Positions 17,547-26,032 of a stretch of DNA of 64,000 bases are shown here, piece by piece. The stretch comes from Chania fonticola_B. Its GTDB lineage: Bacteria; Pseudomonadota; Gammaproteobacteria; Enterobacterales; Enterobacteriaceae. Below the pieces are notes generated by a model, which worked only from the letters and a program-made list of their open reading frames with translations, was not told the DNA's origin and ran no database searches. The DNA lies in NCBI RefSeq assembly GCF_048537545.1, contig NZ_CP183218.1; one strand, 5' to 3'. The position numbers and the translations under genes are program-made. How positions within the stretch are numbered: the first letter of the stretch is position 1; each line of letters opens with the position of its first letter.

Positions 17547-18557
17547 TTATGCCATTTCAGTGCGCGGTGAGCGCACCAATGCCAAAGCCTGTTCGACGGT
17601 GCGCACATCGGCCCCTGGCTTATGGGCATTTTCACTCAGATGGCGGCGCCACTGCCGCGCGCCAGGAATGCCCTGGAACAGGCCAAGAATATGGCGAGTG
17701 ATGTGACCCAGATAGGTACCGTTCGCTAGCTCGCGCTCGATGTACGGATACAGCGATTCGATAATTGCCACGCTGTCCATCACCTCGCTCTGGCGGCCGA
17801 AAATCTCGCTGTCCACCCGCGCCAGAATGCCAGGATTTTGGTACGCCTCGCGCCCCATCATCACACCGTCCAGATGCTGCAGGTGCTGTTGGGCTTCTTC
17901 CAGCGTTTTCACGCCGCCGTTGATCGCAATGGTCAACGCCGGGAAGTCACGTTTCAACTGATAAACACGCGGATAGTCCAACGGAGGGACTTCACGGTTT
18001 TCTTTCGGGCTCAGGCCGGAAAGCCAGGCTTTACGGGCATGAATGGTGAACATATCGCATTCCCCACGCCCGGCAACGGTAGAGATAAAATCGCACAGGA
18101 ACTCATAGCTGTCCTGATCATCAATGCCAATACGGGTTTTTACCGTCACCGGGATCGACACCACGTCACGCATCGCCTTGATACAGTCGGCCACCAAGGT
18201 CGCCTGCCCCATCAGACAAGCACCAAACATGCCGTTCTGTACCCGATCCGACGGGCAACCGACATTAAGGTTGATCTCGTCATAGCCACGCTGTTCCGCC
18301 AGTTTGGCACAGTGCGCCAGTGCTGCCGGATCGCTGCCCCCTAGCTGCAAAGCCACGGGGTGCTCTTCCTCGCTGTATGCCAGGTAGTCACCTTTACCGT
18401 GGATGATCGCGCCGGTGGTCACCATTTCGGTGTACAGCAGCGTTTCCTTGCTCAGCAGGCGATGGAAGTAACGGCAATGGCGATCGGTCCAGTCCAGCAT
18501 AGGGGCAATGGAAAAACGATTGGCGGCGTATTGGGTATTATTAATATCTTTCGTCAT
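17547..18557 (-). CDS. dusA: tRNA-dihydrouridine synthase A
   Basis: A 336-residue FMN enzyme that reduces uridines 20 and 20a in the tRNA D-loop using NADPH. The FMN-binding TIM barrel opens FSIAPMLDWTDRHCRYFHRL; the catalytic cysteine is C101 in NVGCPSDRVQNG; VKTRIGID and TIHARKAWLSGLSPKENR are typical DusA motifs that separate it from DusB and DusC. A C-terminal helical tRNA-binding domain follows from about residue 250. Length is normal. The gene lies between zur and pspG as in E. coli, with a sugar acetyltransferase gene inserted on the zur side. Confidence 0.95.
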   Translation of the reverse strand: MTKDINNTQYAANRFSIAPMLDWTDRHCRYFHRLLSKETLLYTEMVTTGAIIHGKGDYLAYSEEEHPVALQLGGSDPAALAHCAKLAEQRGYDEINLNVGCPSDRVQNGMFGACLMGQATLVADCIKAMRDVVSIPVTVKTRIGIDDQDSYEFLCDFISTVAGRGECDMFTIHARKAWLSGLSPKENREVPPLDYPRVYQLKRDFPALTIAINGGVKTLEEAQQHLQHLDGVMMGREAYQNPGILARVDSEIFGRQSEVMDSVAIIESLYPYIERELANGTYLGHITRHILGLFQGIPGARQWRRHLSENAHKPGADVRTVEQALALVRSPRTEMA

Positions 18558-18710
18558 GCTGAGTTACTGGCTACCTGATAAGTCCGGGACTCGACAATCA
18601 GCGCGTTGTGCCGATGCCGCAAATGGCTATTATAACGGCAATCGACGGTCTTGGGGAAACCGTCGTTCATTCTGATTAGGATCTCAGAGCGGTAACGTTT
18701 TCTCTCGGCC

Positions 18711-19283
18711 CTATTCCAATTGTCGGATCACGCGACACGGCTGCCCAAGCGCCAACACGTTAGCCGGAATATCCTCGGTCACCACGCTGCCTGCGCCGAT
18801 GGTAGTGCCATCCCCAATGGTGACGCCAGGCAGGATCACCACGTTGCCGCCAATCCAGACGTTACTGCCAATCACCACCGGCTTGGCTGAGGTATGGAAC
18901 GGAAAATCGGCATTGCCGGTAAACCGCTCGCTGGCCTTGAGCGGGTGGCTTGGCGTGTAGATTTGCGCGTTTGGGCCAATCAGCGTGTTATCACCAATGG
19001 TGATGGTGTTGCAGTCAAGAAACACCGCATTGACGTTGATAAAGCAATTCCTGCCAATGCTGATATGCTGGCCATAGTCGCACCAGAACGGTAATTCAAT
19101 CCAGCTGTCATCACCCCATGCTGCAAACAACTCACGCAACAGACGCTGTTTCTCTTCAGACTGAGGTGAGTCCAACGCTGCGAGCTGTTTAGTCAGGCTC
19201 CTCGCCCGATGGTACATGGCAATCAGCTCATCATCACGGCTGTTATATACCTCACCACGCAGCAATTTCTCTCTTTCTGACAT
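18711..19283 (-). CDS. Sugar O-acetyltransferase (maltose/galactoside acetyltransferase-like)
   Basis: A 190-residue cytosolic hexapeptide-repeat acetyltransferase. An N-terminal Mac domain (MSEREKLLRGEVYNSRDDEL) is followed by the left-handed beta helix (ISIGRNCFINVNAVFLDCNT, IGDNTLIGPNAQIYTPSHPL, VWIGGNVVILPGVTIGDG), with the catalytic His in TPSHPL. These enzymes move acetyl from acetyl-CoA to maltose, glucose or galactosides, perhaps to detoxify excess sugar. E. coli Maa is the closest named type, but NodL and LacA relatives cannot be excluded, so no symbol is given. It lies alone between dusA and zur, an insertion relative to E. coli. Confidence 0.85.
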   Translation of the reverse strand: MSEREKLLRGEVYNSRDDELIAMYHRARSLTKQLAALDSPQSEEKQRLLRELFAAWGDDSWIELPFWCDYGQHISIGRNCFINVNAVFLDCNTITIGDNTLIGPNAQIYTPSHPLKASERFTGNADFPFHTSAKPVVIGSNVWIGGNVVILPGVTIGDGTTIGAGSVVTEDIPANVLALGQPCRVIRQLE

Positions 19284-19503
19284 CCCAGGCTCCTGAAAGG
19301 TTTGACACCTTACGGGTTATACCGCCGTGCCCGAGTGGAGCCTATGACATAAAGCGGCAAATCGTGATCCACATCTCATTGTGCCTAGTCTTGCTGCGCA
19401 AAATCGCCCGATTTGCTGCGTTATCCAGGGAAAGCGGGGCAACCCTCGGCGATTGCGTTGAAACATGATAAAATCGGCTTCTTTGCATAGCCGGATAATT
19501 GCC

Positions 19504-20013
19504 ATGAACTCAACCAACCAGGAAAAGCTGCTCGCGCAGGCTGAACAACTCTGTCAGCAACGCAACGTGCGACTGACCCCGCAACGGCTGGAAGTGTTAC
19601 GCCTGATGGCTGAGCAACCCGGCGCCATCAGCGCTTACGATTTGCTGGATTTACTGCGTGTGGCAGAGCCGCAGGCCAAACCACCTACGGTCTATCGTGC
19701 ACTGGATTTCTTGCTGGAACAGGGATTTATCCACCGCGTTGAATCGGCAAACAGCTATGTGCTGTGCCACCACTTCGAACAGCCGATGCATACCTCCGCC
19801 CTGTTTATCTGCGATCGCTGCGGACAGGTCACGGAGCGTACTACCGAAGGGGTGGAAGAAACCTTGCAGAAACTGGCTCAAGAATCAGGGTTTGTGCTGC
19901 GCCACAGCGTAGTGGAAGCCCACGGTCTGTGTTCTGCCTGTGTGGTGGTAGAAAATTGTGAAAACCAACACGATTGCGATCATGACCACAGCATTGTGGT
20001 GAAGAAAAAATAA
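19504..20013 (+). CDS. zur: Zinc uptake regulator Zur (Fur family)
   Basis: A 169-residue zinc-responsive repressor of zinc import genes. The winged-helix DNA-binding domain contains NVRLTPQRLEVLRLMAEQPG and KPPTVYRALDFLLEQGFIHR. The dimerisation domain holds structural zinc cysteines C103/C106 (FICDRCG) and C143/C146 (GLCSACV), and the His/Cys-rich tail HDCDHDH. It is collinear with E. coli Zur and has its usual neighbours yjbJ and dinF. The frame is open from 19465, but the ATG at 19504 gives the family N-terminus and length. Confidence 0.95.
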   Translation: MNSTNQEKLLAQAEQLCQQRNVRLTPQRLEVLRLMAEQPGAISAYDLLDLLRVAEPQAKPPTVYRALDFLLEQGFIHRVESANSYVLCHHFEQPMHTSALFICDRCGQVTERTTEGVEETLQKLAQESGFVLRHSVVEAHGLCSACVVVENCENQHDCDHDHSIVVKKK

Positions 20014-20128
20014 GCGGATTGGGTTGCAGGAGGGAGCGGGTACATCCTTGTTCCCGTGGCCGTAGCAGGGGGGAAATCTGCCAGGCCGGATGGTGTCGTA
20101 GCGCCGCAATACTCAGCGGCTCATCGCG

Positions 20129-20338
20129 CTACCAACGATACTTGCTGTGTTCTTCCCAGGCTTTGACTTCTTTTTCGGCTGCCTCTTTCTGGTAGCCATA
20201 GCGTTCCTGGATTTTACCGACCAGCTGTTCGCGTTTCCCTTCGATCACGGTGATATCGTCATCGGTCAGCTTGCCCCATTTTTCCTTCACTTTACCTTTA
20301 AACTGCTTCCAGTTACCGTCGGCTTGATCTTTGTTCAT
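20129..20338 (-). CDS. yjbJ: CsbD-family stress protein YjbJ
   Basis: A 69-residue hydrophilic protein of the CsbD family, abundant under general stress in enterobacteria; its mechanism is unknown. Sequence: MNKDQADGNWKQFKGKVKEK, then WGKLTDDDITVIEGKREQLV, ending KAWEEHSKYRW, nearly identical to E. coli YjbJ. The frame continues upstream to 20431, but the ATG at 20338, with GGAGAG 5 bp before it, is the family start. It lies between zur and dinF, as in E. coli. Confidence 0.95.
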   Translation of the reverse strand: MNKDQADGNWKQFKGKVKEKWGKLTDDDITVIEGKREQLVGKIQERYGYQKEAAEKEVKAWEEHSKYRW

Positions 20339-20644
20339 AATCTCTCCGTTACTCTTGGTTGTCAGTTTTAGATAAATCTGGCTGGACTTAACTGAGTCAA
20401 ATTTAAGGTTATCTAATGCGTCCGTTGCCAATTAAGCGCGGGCTTAATTCGCCAGCCACGTGATTAACTATAGTCACCCATCACGAAAAGTGCCCGAAAA
20501 GCAGCATGAAATAGGGTTAGGAAAAGTCTTAATAGCAAAAAACACCGTTAAAACAGTAAGCAAGCGAAGCAAAATAGCCCTCAACACATGTAACCAAATG
20601 TGAATACCCATCCAGAATCATCAACTAGTCTGGCCTATGTATCG
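20339..20644. other. Gene-free stretch between yjbJ and dinF
   Basis: 306 bp holding the yjbJ promoter and the end of the dinF transcript. I see no open frame, strong hairpin or defined operator. Confidence 0.5.
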
Positions 20645-21985
20645 CTAGTTAGGGGATGAAAACCAGGTGCCTTGCACGCTATGACGGTGCCAAACCCAGC
20701 CCAAAGCAGCCCCGCGCAGTGCCAGGAATACCGCCAGAGCCAGCCATAAACCGTGGTTGCCCAATACCGGCAGGGTGAACAACGTCAGCCCGTAGCCCAC
20801 TGCGGCTACCGCCATGCTGTTACGCATTTCTGCGCCACGGGTGGCGCCGATAAACATGCCATCCAGCAGATAGCACCAAACCCCCACCAGAGGCAGCACC
20901 ACCTGCCAGGGCAGATAATGATTTGCCAGCGCACGCAACTCCGGCAGCGAGGTTAAGCCCGCCACAATCTGCTGCCCGGCGAACAGATAAATAACGGCAA
21001 AACCACAGGCAACCAGGCAAGCCTGCCGACAGGCGGCACGCCATACTTTACGCAGTTGCCGCCCGTCCCGCGCACCATAGGCGTGGCCGGAATGGGCTTC
21101 CACCGCGTAGGCAAAACCATCCAGAGCATAGGCGGTAAAGGTCAGTAGATTCATCAGCACCGCATTCACCGCCACCACTTCTCCACCCATGCGGGCTCCC
21201 AGAATGGTCAACGAGGCAAAACACAGTTGCAGTAATAACGAGCGCAGCATGATGTCGCGGTTAAGTGCCAGCAGGCGGCGCAGATCCCCACGCCACGCGG
21301 TTCGCAGCATTGCCAGCGAAATCCCCCGCATGCGTAGTACCCGCCATGCTAACCACAAACCCAGCAACAGCGTGGCGTACTCCGCAATCACCGTGGCAGT
21401 TGCGGCCCCCTGCACGTTCCAACCCAGCCCCATTACCAGCCAGATATCCAGCACGATGTTCAGCAGGTTACCGACAATCAACAGGATCACCGGCGCCCTC
21501 ACGTATTGAACTCCCAGCAACCAACCGAGCAACACCATATTGGCCAACGCCGCCGGGGCACTCAGCCAGCGGATCTCCAAAAATAGCCTGGCCTGAACCA
21601 ATACTTCCCGATCGCCCCCCACAATGTTCAGCGCCAAGGTGATCAACGGGGCTCGCAACAGCACAATCGCCAGCCCGGCCACCAGCGCCAACAATAACGG
21701 CTGCATAAATGCGCGAGCCAGCCGGTAGGGATCTTGCGCACCCAGCGCCTGCGCCGTCAGCCCGGTGGTGCTCATACGCAGGAACAACAACAACATAAAC
21801 AGGAAGCTGGTGGCCATTGATCCCACCGCGACCCCGCCAAGGTAGCTAGGGCTATCGAGATGACCGATAACGGCGGTATCCACCAGGCCAAGCAAGGGGA
21901 CGGTAATATTGGAGAAGATCATCGGCAACGCCAGACGCCACAGAGCTTTGTCGGTGTCACTGGTGAAGGCAGAAAGCAGGCGCAT
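20645..21985 (-). CDS. dinF: MATE family efflux protein DinF
   Basis: A 446-residue multidrug and toxic compound extrusion protein with 12 membrane segments, SOS-inducible as part of lexA-dinF. The core is collinear with E. coli DinF: DKALWRLALPMIFSNITVPL, GLVDTAVIGHLDSPSYLGGV, RMSTTGLTAQALGAQDPY and FAYAVEAHSGHAYGARDGRQ. It follows lexA on the same strand. The frame is open to an ATG at 22009; the ATG at 21985 has GGGAA upstream and gives a length nearer the family. A hairpin in the lexA-dinF gap may tune expression of the second gene. Confidence 0.92.
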   Translation of the reverse strand: MRLLSAFTSDTDKALWRLALPMIFSNITVPLLGLVDTAVIGHLDSPSYLGGVAVGSMATSFLFMLLLFLRMSTTGLTAQALGAQDPYRLARAFMQPLLLALVAGLAIVLLRAPLITLALNIVGGDREVLVQARLFLEIRWLSAPAALANMVLLGWLLGVQYVRAPVILLIVGNLLNIVLDIWLVMGLGWNVQGAATATVIAEYATLLLGLWLAWRVLRMRGISLAMLRTAWRGDLRRLLALNRDIMLRSLLLQLCFASLTILGARMGGEVVAVNAVLMNLLTFTAYALDGFAYAVEAHSGHAYGARDGRQLRKVWRAACRQACLVACGFAVIYLFAGQQIVAGLTSLPELRALANHYLPWQVVLPLVGVWCYLLDGMFIGATRGAEMRNSMAVAAVGYGLTLFTLPVLGNHGLWLALAVFLALRGAALGWVWHRHSVQGTWFSSPN

Positions 21986-22036
21986 GGCGATATGTTCCCG
22001 TACAAGCATGGATTTTAGCGTAGCTTAGAAATGACA

Positions 22037-22056
22037 TCGCCCCAGAGTTGGGGCGA
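22037..22056 (-). other. Hairpin in the lexA-dinF gap
   Basis: A 7-bp perfect stem (TCGCCCC with GGGGCGA) and a 6-nt loop. No T-run follows on the minus strand, so it is more likely an mRNA-processing or partial-termination element than a full stop. Confidence 0.4.
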
Positions 22057-22096
22057 GGTTTGCCGTTTTAAAGGGCTGTAATACGAGGTAAAACGG

Positions 22097-22705
22097 TTAG
22101 ATCCAGTCGCCGTTGCGGATCACACCCACCGCCAGGCCTTCGATGGTGAAGTTCTGCTGGCGCAGATCGACCACGATCGGTTGGAATTCGCTGTTTTCTG
22201 GCAGCAGTTCGACGACGTTACCGTGTTTCTTCAGGCGTTTGACCGTGACCTCGTCTTCAATGCGGGCGACGACGACCTGGCCGTTGCGTACGTCTTGAGT
22301 CTTATGCACTGCCAGCAGATCGCCATCCAGGATGCCGATGTCGCGCATCGACATGCCGCTAACGCGCAGCAGGAAATCGGCATTAGGCTTGAACAGTGAA
22401 GGGTCCACCTTATAGTGCCCTTCAATGTGCTGCTGAGCCAACAGAGGTTCACCGGCAGCCACACGGCCCACCAGAGGTAACCCCTCTTCATCTTCCATCA
22501 GCAAGCGGATACCGCGTGATGCACCGGAGATGATCTCGATAACGCCTTTGCGAGCCAGTGCTTTCAAGTGCTCTTCTGCAGCATTTGGTGAGCGGAACCC
22601 CAGGCGCATTGCGATCTCGGCACGCGTCGGTGGCATGCCCGTTTGCGAAATATGATCGCGAATCAGGTCGTAGACCTCTTGCTGTCTGGTAGTTAGTGCT
22701 TTCAT
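22097..22705 (-). CDS. lexA: SOS repressor LexA
   Basis: A 202-residue repressor of the DNA damage regulon. The N-terminal winged helix (residues 1-70; PTRAEIAMRLGFRSPNAAEE) binds operators. The C-terminal serine protease domain self-cleaves with RecA: scissile bond Ala84-Gly85 in RVAAGEP, nucleophile Ser119 in SGMSM and general base Lys156 in VTVKR. Length equals E. coli LexA. Two tandem LexA boxes overlap its promoter, giving autoregulation, and dinF follows in the same transcript. Divergence from dgkA is not seen; dgkA is upstream on the same strand, separated by a terminator. Confidence 0.98.
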   Translation of the reverse strand: MKALTTRQQEVYDLIRDHISQTGMPPTRAEIAMRLGFRSPNAAEEHLKALARKGVIEIISGASRGIRLLMEDEEGLPLVGRVAAGEPLLAQQHIEGHYKVDPSLFKPNADFLLRVSGMSMRDIGILDGDLLAVHKTQDVRNGQVVVARIEDEVTVKRLKKHGNVVELLPENSEFQPIVVDLRQQNFTIEGLAVGVIRNGDWI

Positions 22706-22711
22706 TCCGCC

Positions 22712-22731
22712 CCCTGTTTGTTTATACAGTC
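22712..22731 (-). promoter_or_regulatory. LexA box 1 of lexA (promoter-distal start side)
   Basis: CTG, ten bases (TTTGTTTATA), CAG: a good match to the LexA operator, only 7 bp from the lexA ATG. Confidence 0.9.
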
Positions 22732-22732
22732 T

Positions 22733-22752
22733 TGCTGTGAGTATATACAGCT
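22733..22752 (-). promoter_or_regulatory. LexA box 2 of lexA
   Basis: CTG, ten bases (TGAGTATATA), CAG. Spaced 21 bp centre to centre from box 1, so two LexA dimers bind side by side on the same face, as in E. coli lexA. Confidence 0.92.
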
Positions 22753-22775
22753 AAGTCTGGATTGGGAACCGAAGA

Positions 22776-22824
22776 ATAAATAAAAATCAGCAGGTAGCGA
22801 GCGTGATCGCAACGATACCCGCTG
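22776..22824 (-). terminator. Terminator of dgkA
   Basis: On the minus strand CAGCGGGTA and TACCTGCTG form a 9-position stem with one mismatch around an inner GCGA/TCGC helix, followed by ATTTTTATTTATT. Confidence 0.75.
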
Positions 22825-22828
22825 GTTT

Positions 22829-23197
22829 TCACGCCAAATGCTGCCAAAGTACCGAAGCCCAAACGAACAGCGCCAGAATGATTGCCAGCGATACCGCCGC
22901 CGAGCCCATATCTTTGGCCCGCCCGGAAAGCTCGTGATATTCCGTCCCCACGCGATCGACAACGGCCTCAATCGCACTGTTGAGGATTTCGACAATCATC
23001 ACCAGCAGCACCGAGCCGATCAACAAGATGCGCGCTATCGCTCCCACATCCAGCCAAACCGCCACGATGATAGCCACCACCGTCGCCACCAGTTCCTGAC
23101 GGAATGCGGCTTCGTTCTGCCAGGCAGCGGTTAAACCTTTATAGGAATAGCCTGCCGCTTTAATGATACGCGTCAGGCCAGTTGCTTGATTTGCCAT
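22829..23197 (-). CDS. dgkA: Diacylglycerol kinase
   Basis: A 122-residue inner membrane enzyme, trimeric with three membrane segments, that phosphorylates diacylglycerol left over from membrane-derived oligosaccharide synthesis so it re-enters phospholipid synthesis. Catalytic-site residues E70, N73 and E77 are visible in MIVEILNSAIEAVVDRVG, and the N-terminal amphipathic helix in AGYSYKGLTAAWQNEAAFRQ. Length equals E. coli DgkA. It is divergent from plsB, the first enzyme of the same lipid pathway, as in E. coli. Confidence 0.97.
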   Translation of the reverse strand: MANQATGLTRIIKAAGYSYKGLTAAWQNEAAFRQELVATVVAIIVAVWLDVGAIARILLIGSVLLVMIVEILNSAIEAVVDRVGTEYHELSGRAKDMGSAAVSLAIILALFVWASVLWQHLA

Positions 23198-23519
23198 AGT
23201 TAAGAACGCCTTTCTCCAAGATGGATCATGTACCCGTCGTGTTGCAGCCGCAACGTTCCAGACAGATTTGTCAGCCCAATCACATTTTTATCGCAGCGCA
23301 GTATACAGCAAGGTTGGAATACCTTAATCACCTAGCTATGTCGTACCAATGCCGCGCGCGCATGAGTGCGCTAGAGCGGCCAATTTGATATCCATCAGGT
23401 ATAATTCAACTATGTACTTCCATTGCCGTGAATGGCCGTGGATTTCCCAACGCCACAGATCTGCTACCCGGTTTCTGGTATGCTTGCGGCGAATTGCTAA
23501 CAAGAGGCTTCACGTTGTC
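23198..23519. promoter_or_regulatory. Divergent dgkA/plsB promoter region
   Basis: 322 bp between the two start codons. In E. coli this region carries a sigma-E promoter; I could not identify one here with confidence, nor any gene. The open frame extending plsB upstream to 23349 does not resemble PlsB. Confidence 0.45.
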
Positions 23520-25985
23520 ATGTCAGGTTGGCGTAAAATCTATTATAAGATATTGAACTTACCACTAAAAATGTTGGTAAGAAGTAAGGTTATCCCAACA
23601 GATCCGGTCACGGAGTTAGGGTTGGATCCCTCACGACCGATTTTGTATGTTTTACCTTATAATTCCAAGGCGGATTTACTCACCTTGCGCACCCAGTGTC
23701 TGGCGCAAGATCTGCCCGATCCCCTTAACCCGTTGGAAATCGATGGCACCGTGCTGCCAAGCTACGTGTTTATCCACGATGGCCCACGCGTATTCCGCTA
23801 TTACACCCCCAAAGAAGAATCGGTAAAACTGTTTCACGATTATCTGGATCTGCACCGCAGCAACCCGGATCTCGATATTCAGATGTTGCCGGTATCGGTG
23901 ATGTTTGGCCGCTCCCCAGGGCGCGAAGGCCACGGCACGCCGCACCTGCGCCTGCTGAACGGCGTACAGAAGTTCTTCGCTGTACTGTGGCTGGGGCGCG
24001 ACAGCTTTGTCCGTTTCTCCAACACCGTGTCCCTACGCCGGATGGCGACAGAGCACGGCACCGATAAGACCATCGCGCAAAAACTGGCCCGTGTCGCACG
24101 TATGCACTTTGCACGCCAGCGCCTGGCCGCCGTTGGGCCAAGCCTGCCAGCCCGTCAGGATCTGTTCAACAAGCTGCTGGCCTCCAAGGCGATTGAAAAA
24201 GCGATCGAAGATGAAGCGCGCAGCAAAAAAATCTCCCACGAAAAGGCCCAGCAGAACGCGATTGCGCTGATGGAAGAGATTGCCGCCGATTTCTCCTATG
24301 AAACGGTGCGCCTGTCCGACCGCGTGTTGAGCTGGACCTGGAACCGGCTGTATCAGGGTATCAACGTCACCAACGCCGAGCGTGTGCGTCAGCTGGCGCA
24401 GGATGGTCACGAGATCGTCTACGTGCCGTGTCACCGTAGCCATATGGACTATCTGCTGCTGTCCTATGTGCTCTACCATCAAGGGCTGGTGCCACCGCAT
24501 ATCGCAGCGGGTATTAACCTGAACTTCTGGCCTGCCGGGCCGATCTTCCGTCGCCTGGGCGCATTCTTTATTCGCCGCACCTTCAAGGGCAACAAACTCT
24601 ATTCAACCGTGTTTCGTGAATACCTCGGTGAGCTGTTCACTCGAGGTTACTCGGTAGAATACTTTGTTGAAGGCGGGCGTTCTCGTACCGGCCGCCTGCT
24701 GGAACCGAAAACCGGCACCCTGTCGATGACCATCCAGGCCATGCTGCGTGGCGGTACACGTCCGATCACCCTGGTGCCGATTTATATCGGTTACGAGCAC
24801 GTGATGGAAGTAGGTACTTACGCCAAAGAGCTGCGTGGCGCGACCAAAGAGAAAGAGAGCCTGCTGCAAATGGTGCGTGGCTTGCGCAAGCTACGCAACC
24901 TCGGCCAGGGCTATGTAAACTTTGGTGAACCGCTGCCGTTGACTACGTACCTGAACCAAAACGTCCCGCATTGGCGTGAGTCTATCGACCCGATCGAAGC
25001 ACAGCGCCCAAGCTGGCTGACGCCTGCGGTCAACGATCTGGCGGCTCAGATCATGGTGCGTATCAACAACGCTGCCGCCGCCAACGCCATGAACCTGTGT
25101 TCCACCGCGCTGCTGGCCTCACGCCAACGTTCGCTGACCCGTGAGCAGTTGCTTGAGCAGTTGGAATGCTACTTACAGTTAATGCGTAACGTGCCGTATG
25201 CACCGGACGCCACCGTACCCGCGCAAACGCCAGACCAGTTGCTGGATCACGCTTTAAACATGAACAAGTTTGAAGTGGAGAAGGACAACATCGGCGACAT
25301 CATCATTCTGCCGCGCGAGCAGGCGGTGCTGATGACATACTATCGCAACAATATCCATCATATGTTGGTACTGCCTTCGTTGATCGCCTCTATCGTGATG
25401 CATCACCGCCGCGTGTCGCGCGTTGAGCTGTTGCGTCAGGTCAGCCTGATCTATCCGATGCTAAAGGCCGAGCTGTTCCTGCGTTACGACAAAGAACAGC
25501 TAGCCGACGTGCTGCAACCGCTGATCGAAGAGTTGATACGCCAGCAGCTGATTTGTAGCAAAGGCGATGAGCTGGTGCTGAACCCTGCGCGCATCCGTCC
25601 GTTGCAGCTGTTGGCCGCCGGGGTGCGTGAAACCCTGCAACGCTATGCCATCACCATGTCGATCCTCAGCGCCAACCCAAGTATCAACCGGGGTGCCCTG
25701 GAGAAAGAGAGCCGCATTATGGCCCAGCGTTTGTCGGTGCTGCACGGCATCAACGCGCCGGAATTCTTCGATAAGGCGGTGTTCTCCACCTTGGTGGCGA
25801 CGCTGCGTGAAGAAGGCTTTATCAATGATATTGGCGATGCGATCCGCGAGCACACCATGGAGGTTTACACCATGTTGAGCGATCTGATCACCCCGGAAAT
25901 CAAGCTGACCATCGAAAGCGTCAGCATGCCGGAAGAAACCAATACCCCAGCGCTGACAGCTGAAGTCGTAAAAGAAGACGAGTAA
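23520..25985 (+). CDS. plsB: Glycerol-3-phosphate 1-O-acyltransferase
   Basis: An 821-residue inner membrane enzyme that adds the first acyl chain (from acyl-ACP or acyl-CoA) to sn-glycerol 3-phosphate. The catalytic HX4D motif is in VPCHRSHMDYLLLSYVLYHQ, the glycerophosphate site in EYFVEGGRSRTGRLL, and a Pro-containing motif in ITLVPIYIGYEHV. The start MSGWRKIYYKILNLPLKMLV matches E. coli PlsB and rules out 57 upstream codons. The ending differs from E. coli and is extended with acidic residues. Its own terminator has been split by an insertion sequence. Confidence 0.97.
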   Translation: MSGWRKIYYKILNLPLKMLVRSKVIPTDPVTELGLDPSRPILYVLPYNSKADLLTLRTQCLAQDLPDPLNPLEIDGTVLPSYVFIHDGPRVFRYYTPKEESVKLFHDYLDLHRSNPDLDIQMLPVSVMFGRSPGREGHGTPHLRLLNGVQKFFAVLWLGRDSFVRFSNTVSLRRMATEHGTDKTIAQKLARVARMHFARQRLAAVGPSLPARQDLFNKLLASKAIEKAIEDEARSKKISHEKAQQNAIALMEEIAADFSYETVRLSDRVLSWTWNRLYQGINVTNAERVRQLAQDGHEIVYVPCHRSHMDYLLLSYVLYHQGLVPPHIAAGINLNFWPAGPIFRRLGAFFIRRTFKGNKLYSTVFREYLGELFTRGYSVEYFVEGGRSRTGRLLEPKTGTLSMTIQAMLRGGTRPITLVPIYIGYEHVMEVGTYAKELRGATKEKESLLQMVRGLRKLRNLGQGYVNFGEPLPLTTYLNQNVPHWRESIDPIEAQRPSWLTPAVNDLAAQIMVRINNAAAANAMNLCSTALLASRQRSLTREQLLEQLECYLQLMRNVPYAPDATVPAQTPDQLLDHALNMNKFEVEKDNIGDIIILPREQAVLMTYYRNNIHHMLVLPSLIASIVMHHRRVSRVELLRQVSLIYPMLKAELFLRYDKEQLADVLQPLIEELIRQQLICSKGDELVLNPARIRPLQLLAAGVRETLQRYAITMSILSANPSINRGALEKESRIMAQRLSVLHGINAPEFFDKAVFSTLVATLREEGFINDIGDAIREHTMEVYTMLSDLITPEIKLTIESVSMPEETNTPALTAEVVKEDE

Positions 25986-26008
25986 CTCGCAGGCCAGTTA
26001 CCACGAAA

Positions 26009-26032
26009 AAGGCATCCGTTAATGGATGCCTT
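26009..26032. repeat. 24-bp direct repeat, left copy (target duplication of the IS; former plsB/ubiA terminator)
   Basis: The repeat is itself a hairpin: AAGGCATCC and GGATGCCTT around GTTAAT. An identical copy lies at 27629-27652, so the IS duplicated the whole stem-loop. To its left an A-run remains, which is the T-run for leftward transcripts; to its right the IS starts with CAGATTG. Confidence 0.88.

Noticed and set aside
23349..23519. N-terminal extension of plsB by 57 codons
   Set aside because: The extension is unlike any PlsB; MSGWRKIYYK at 23520 matches the known start.
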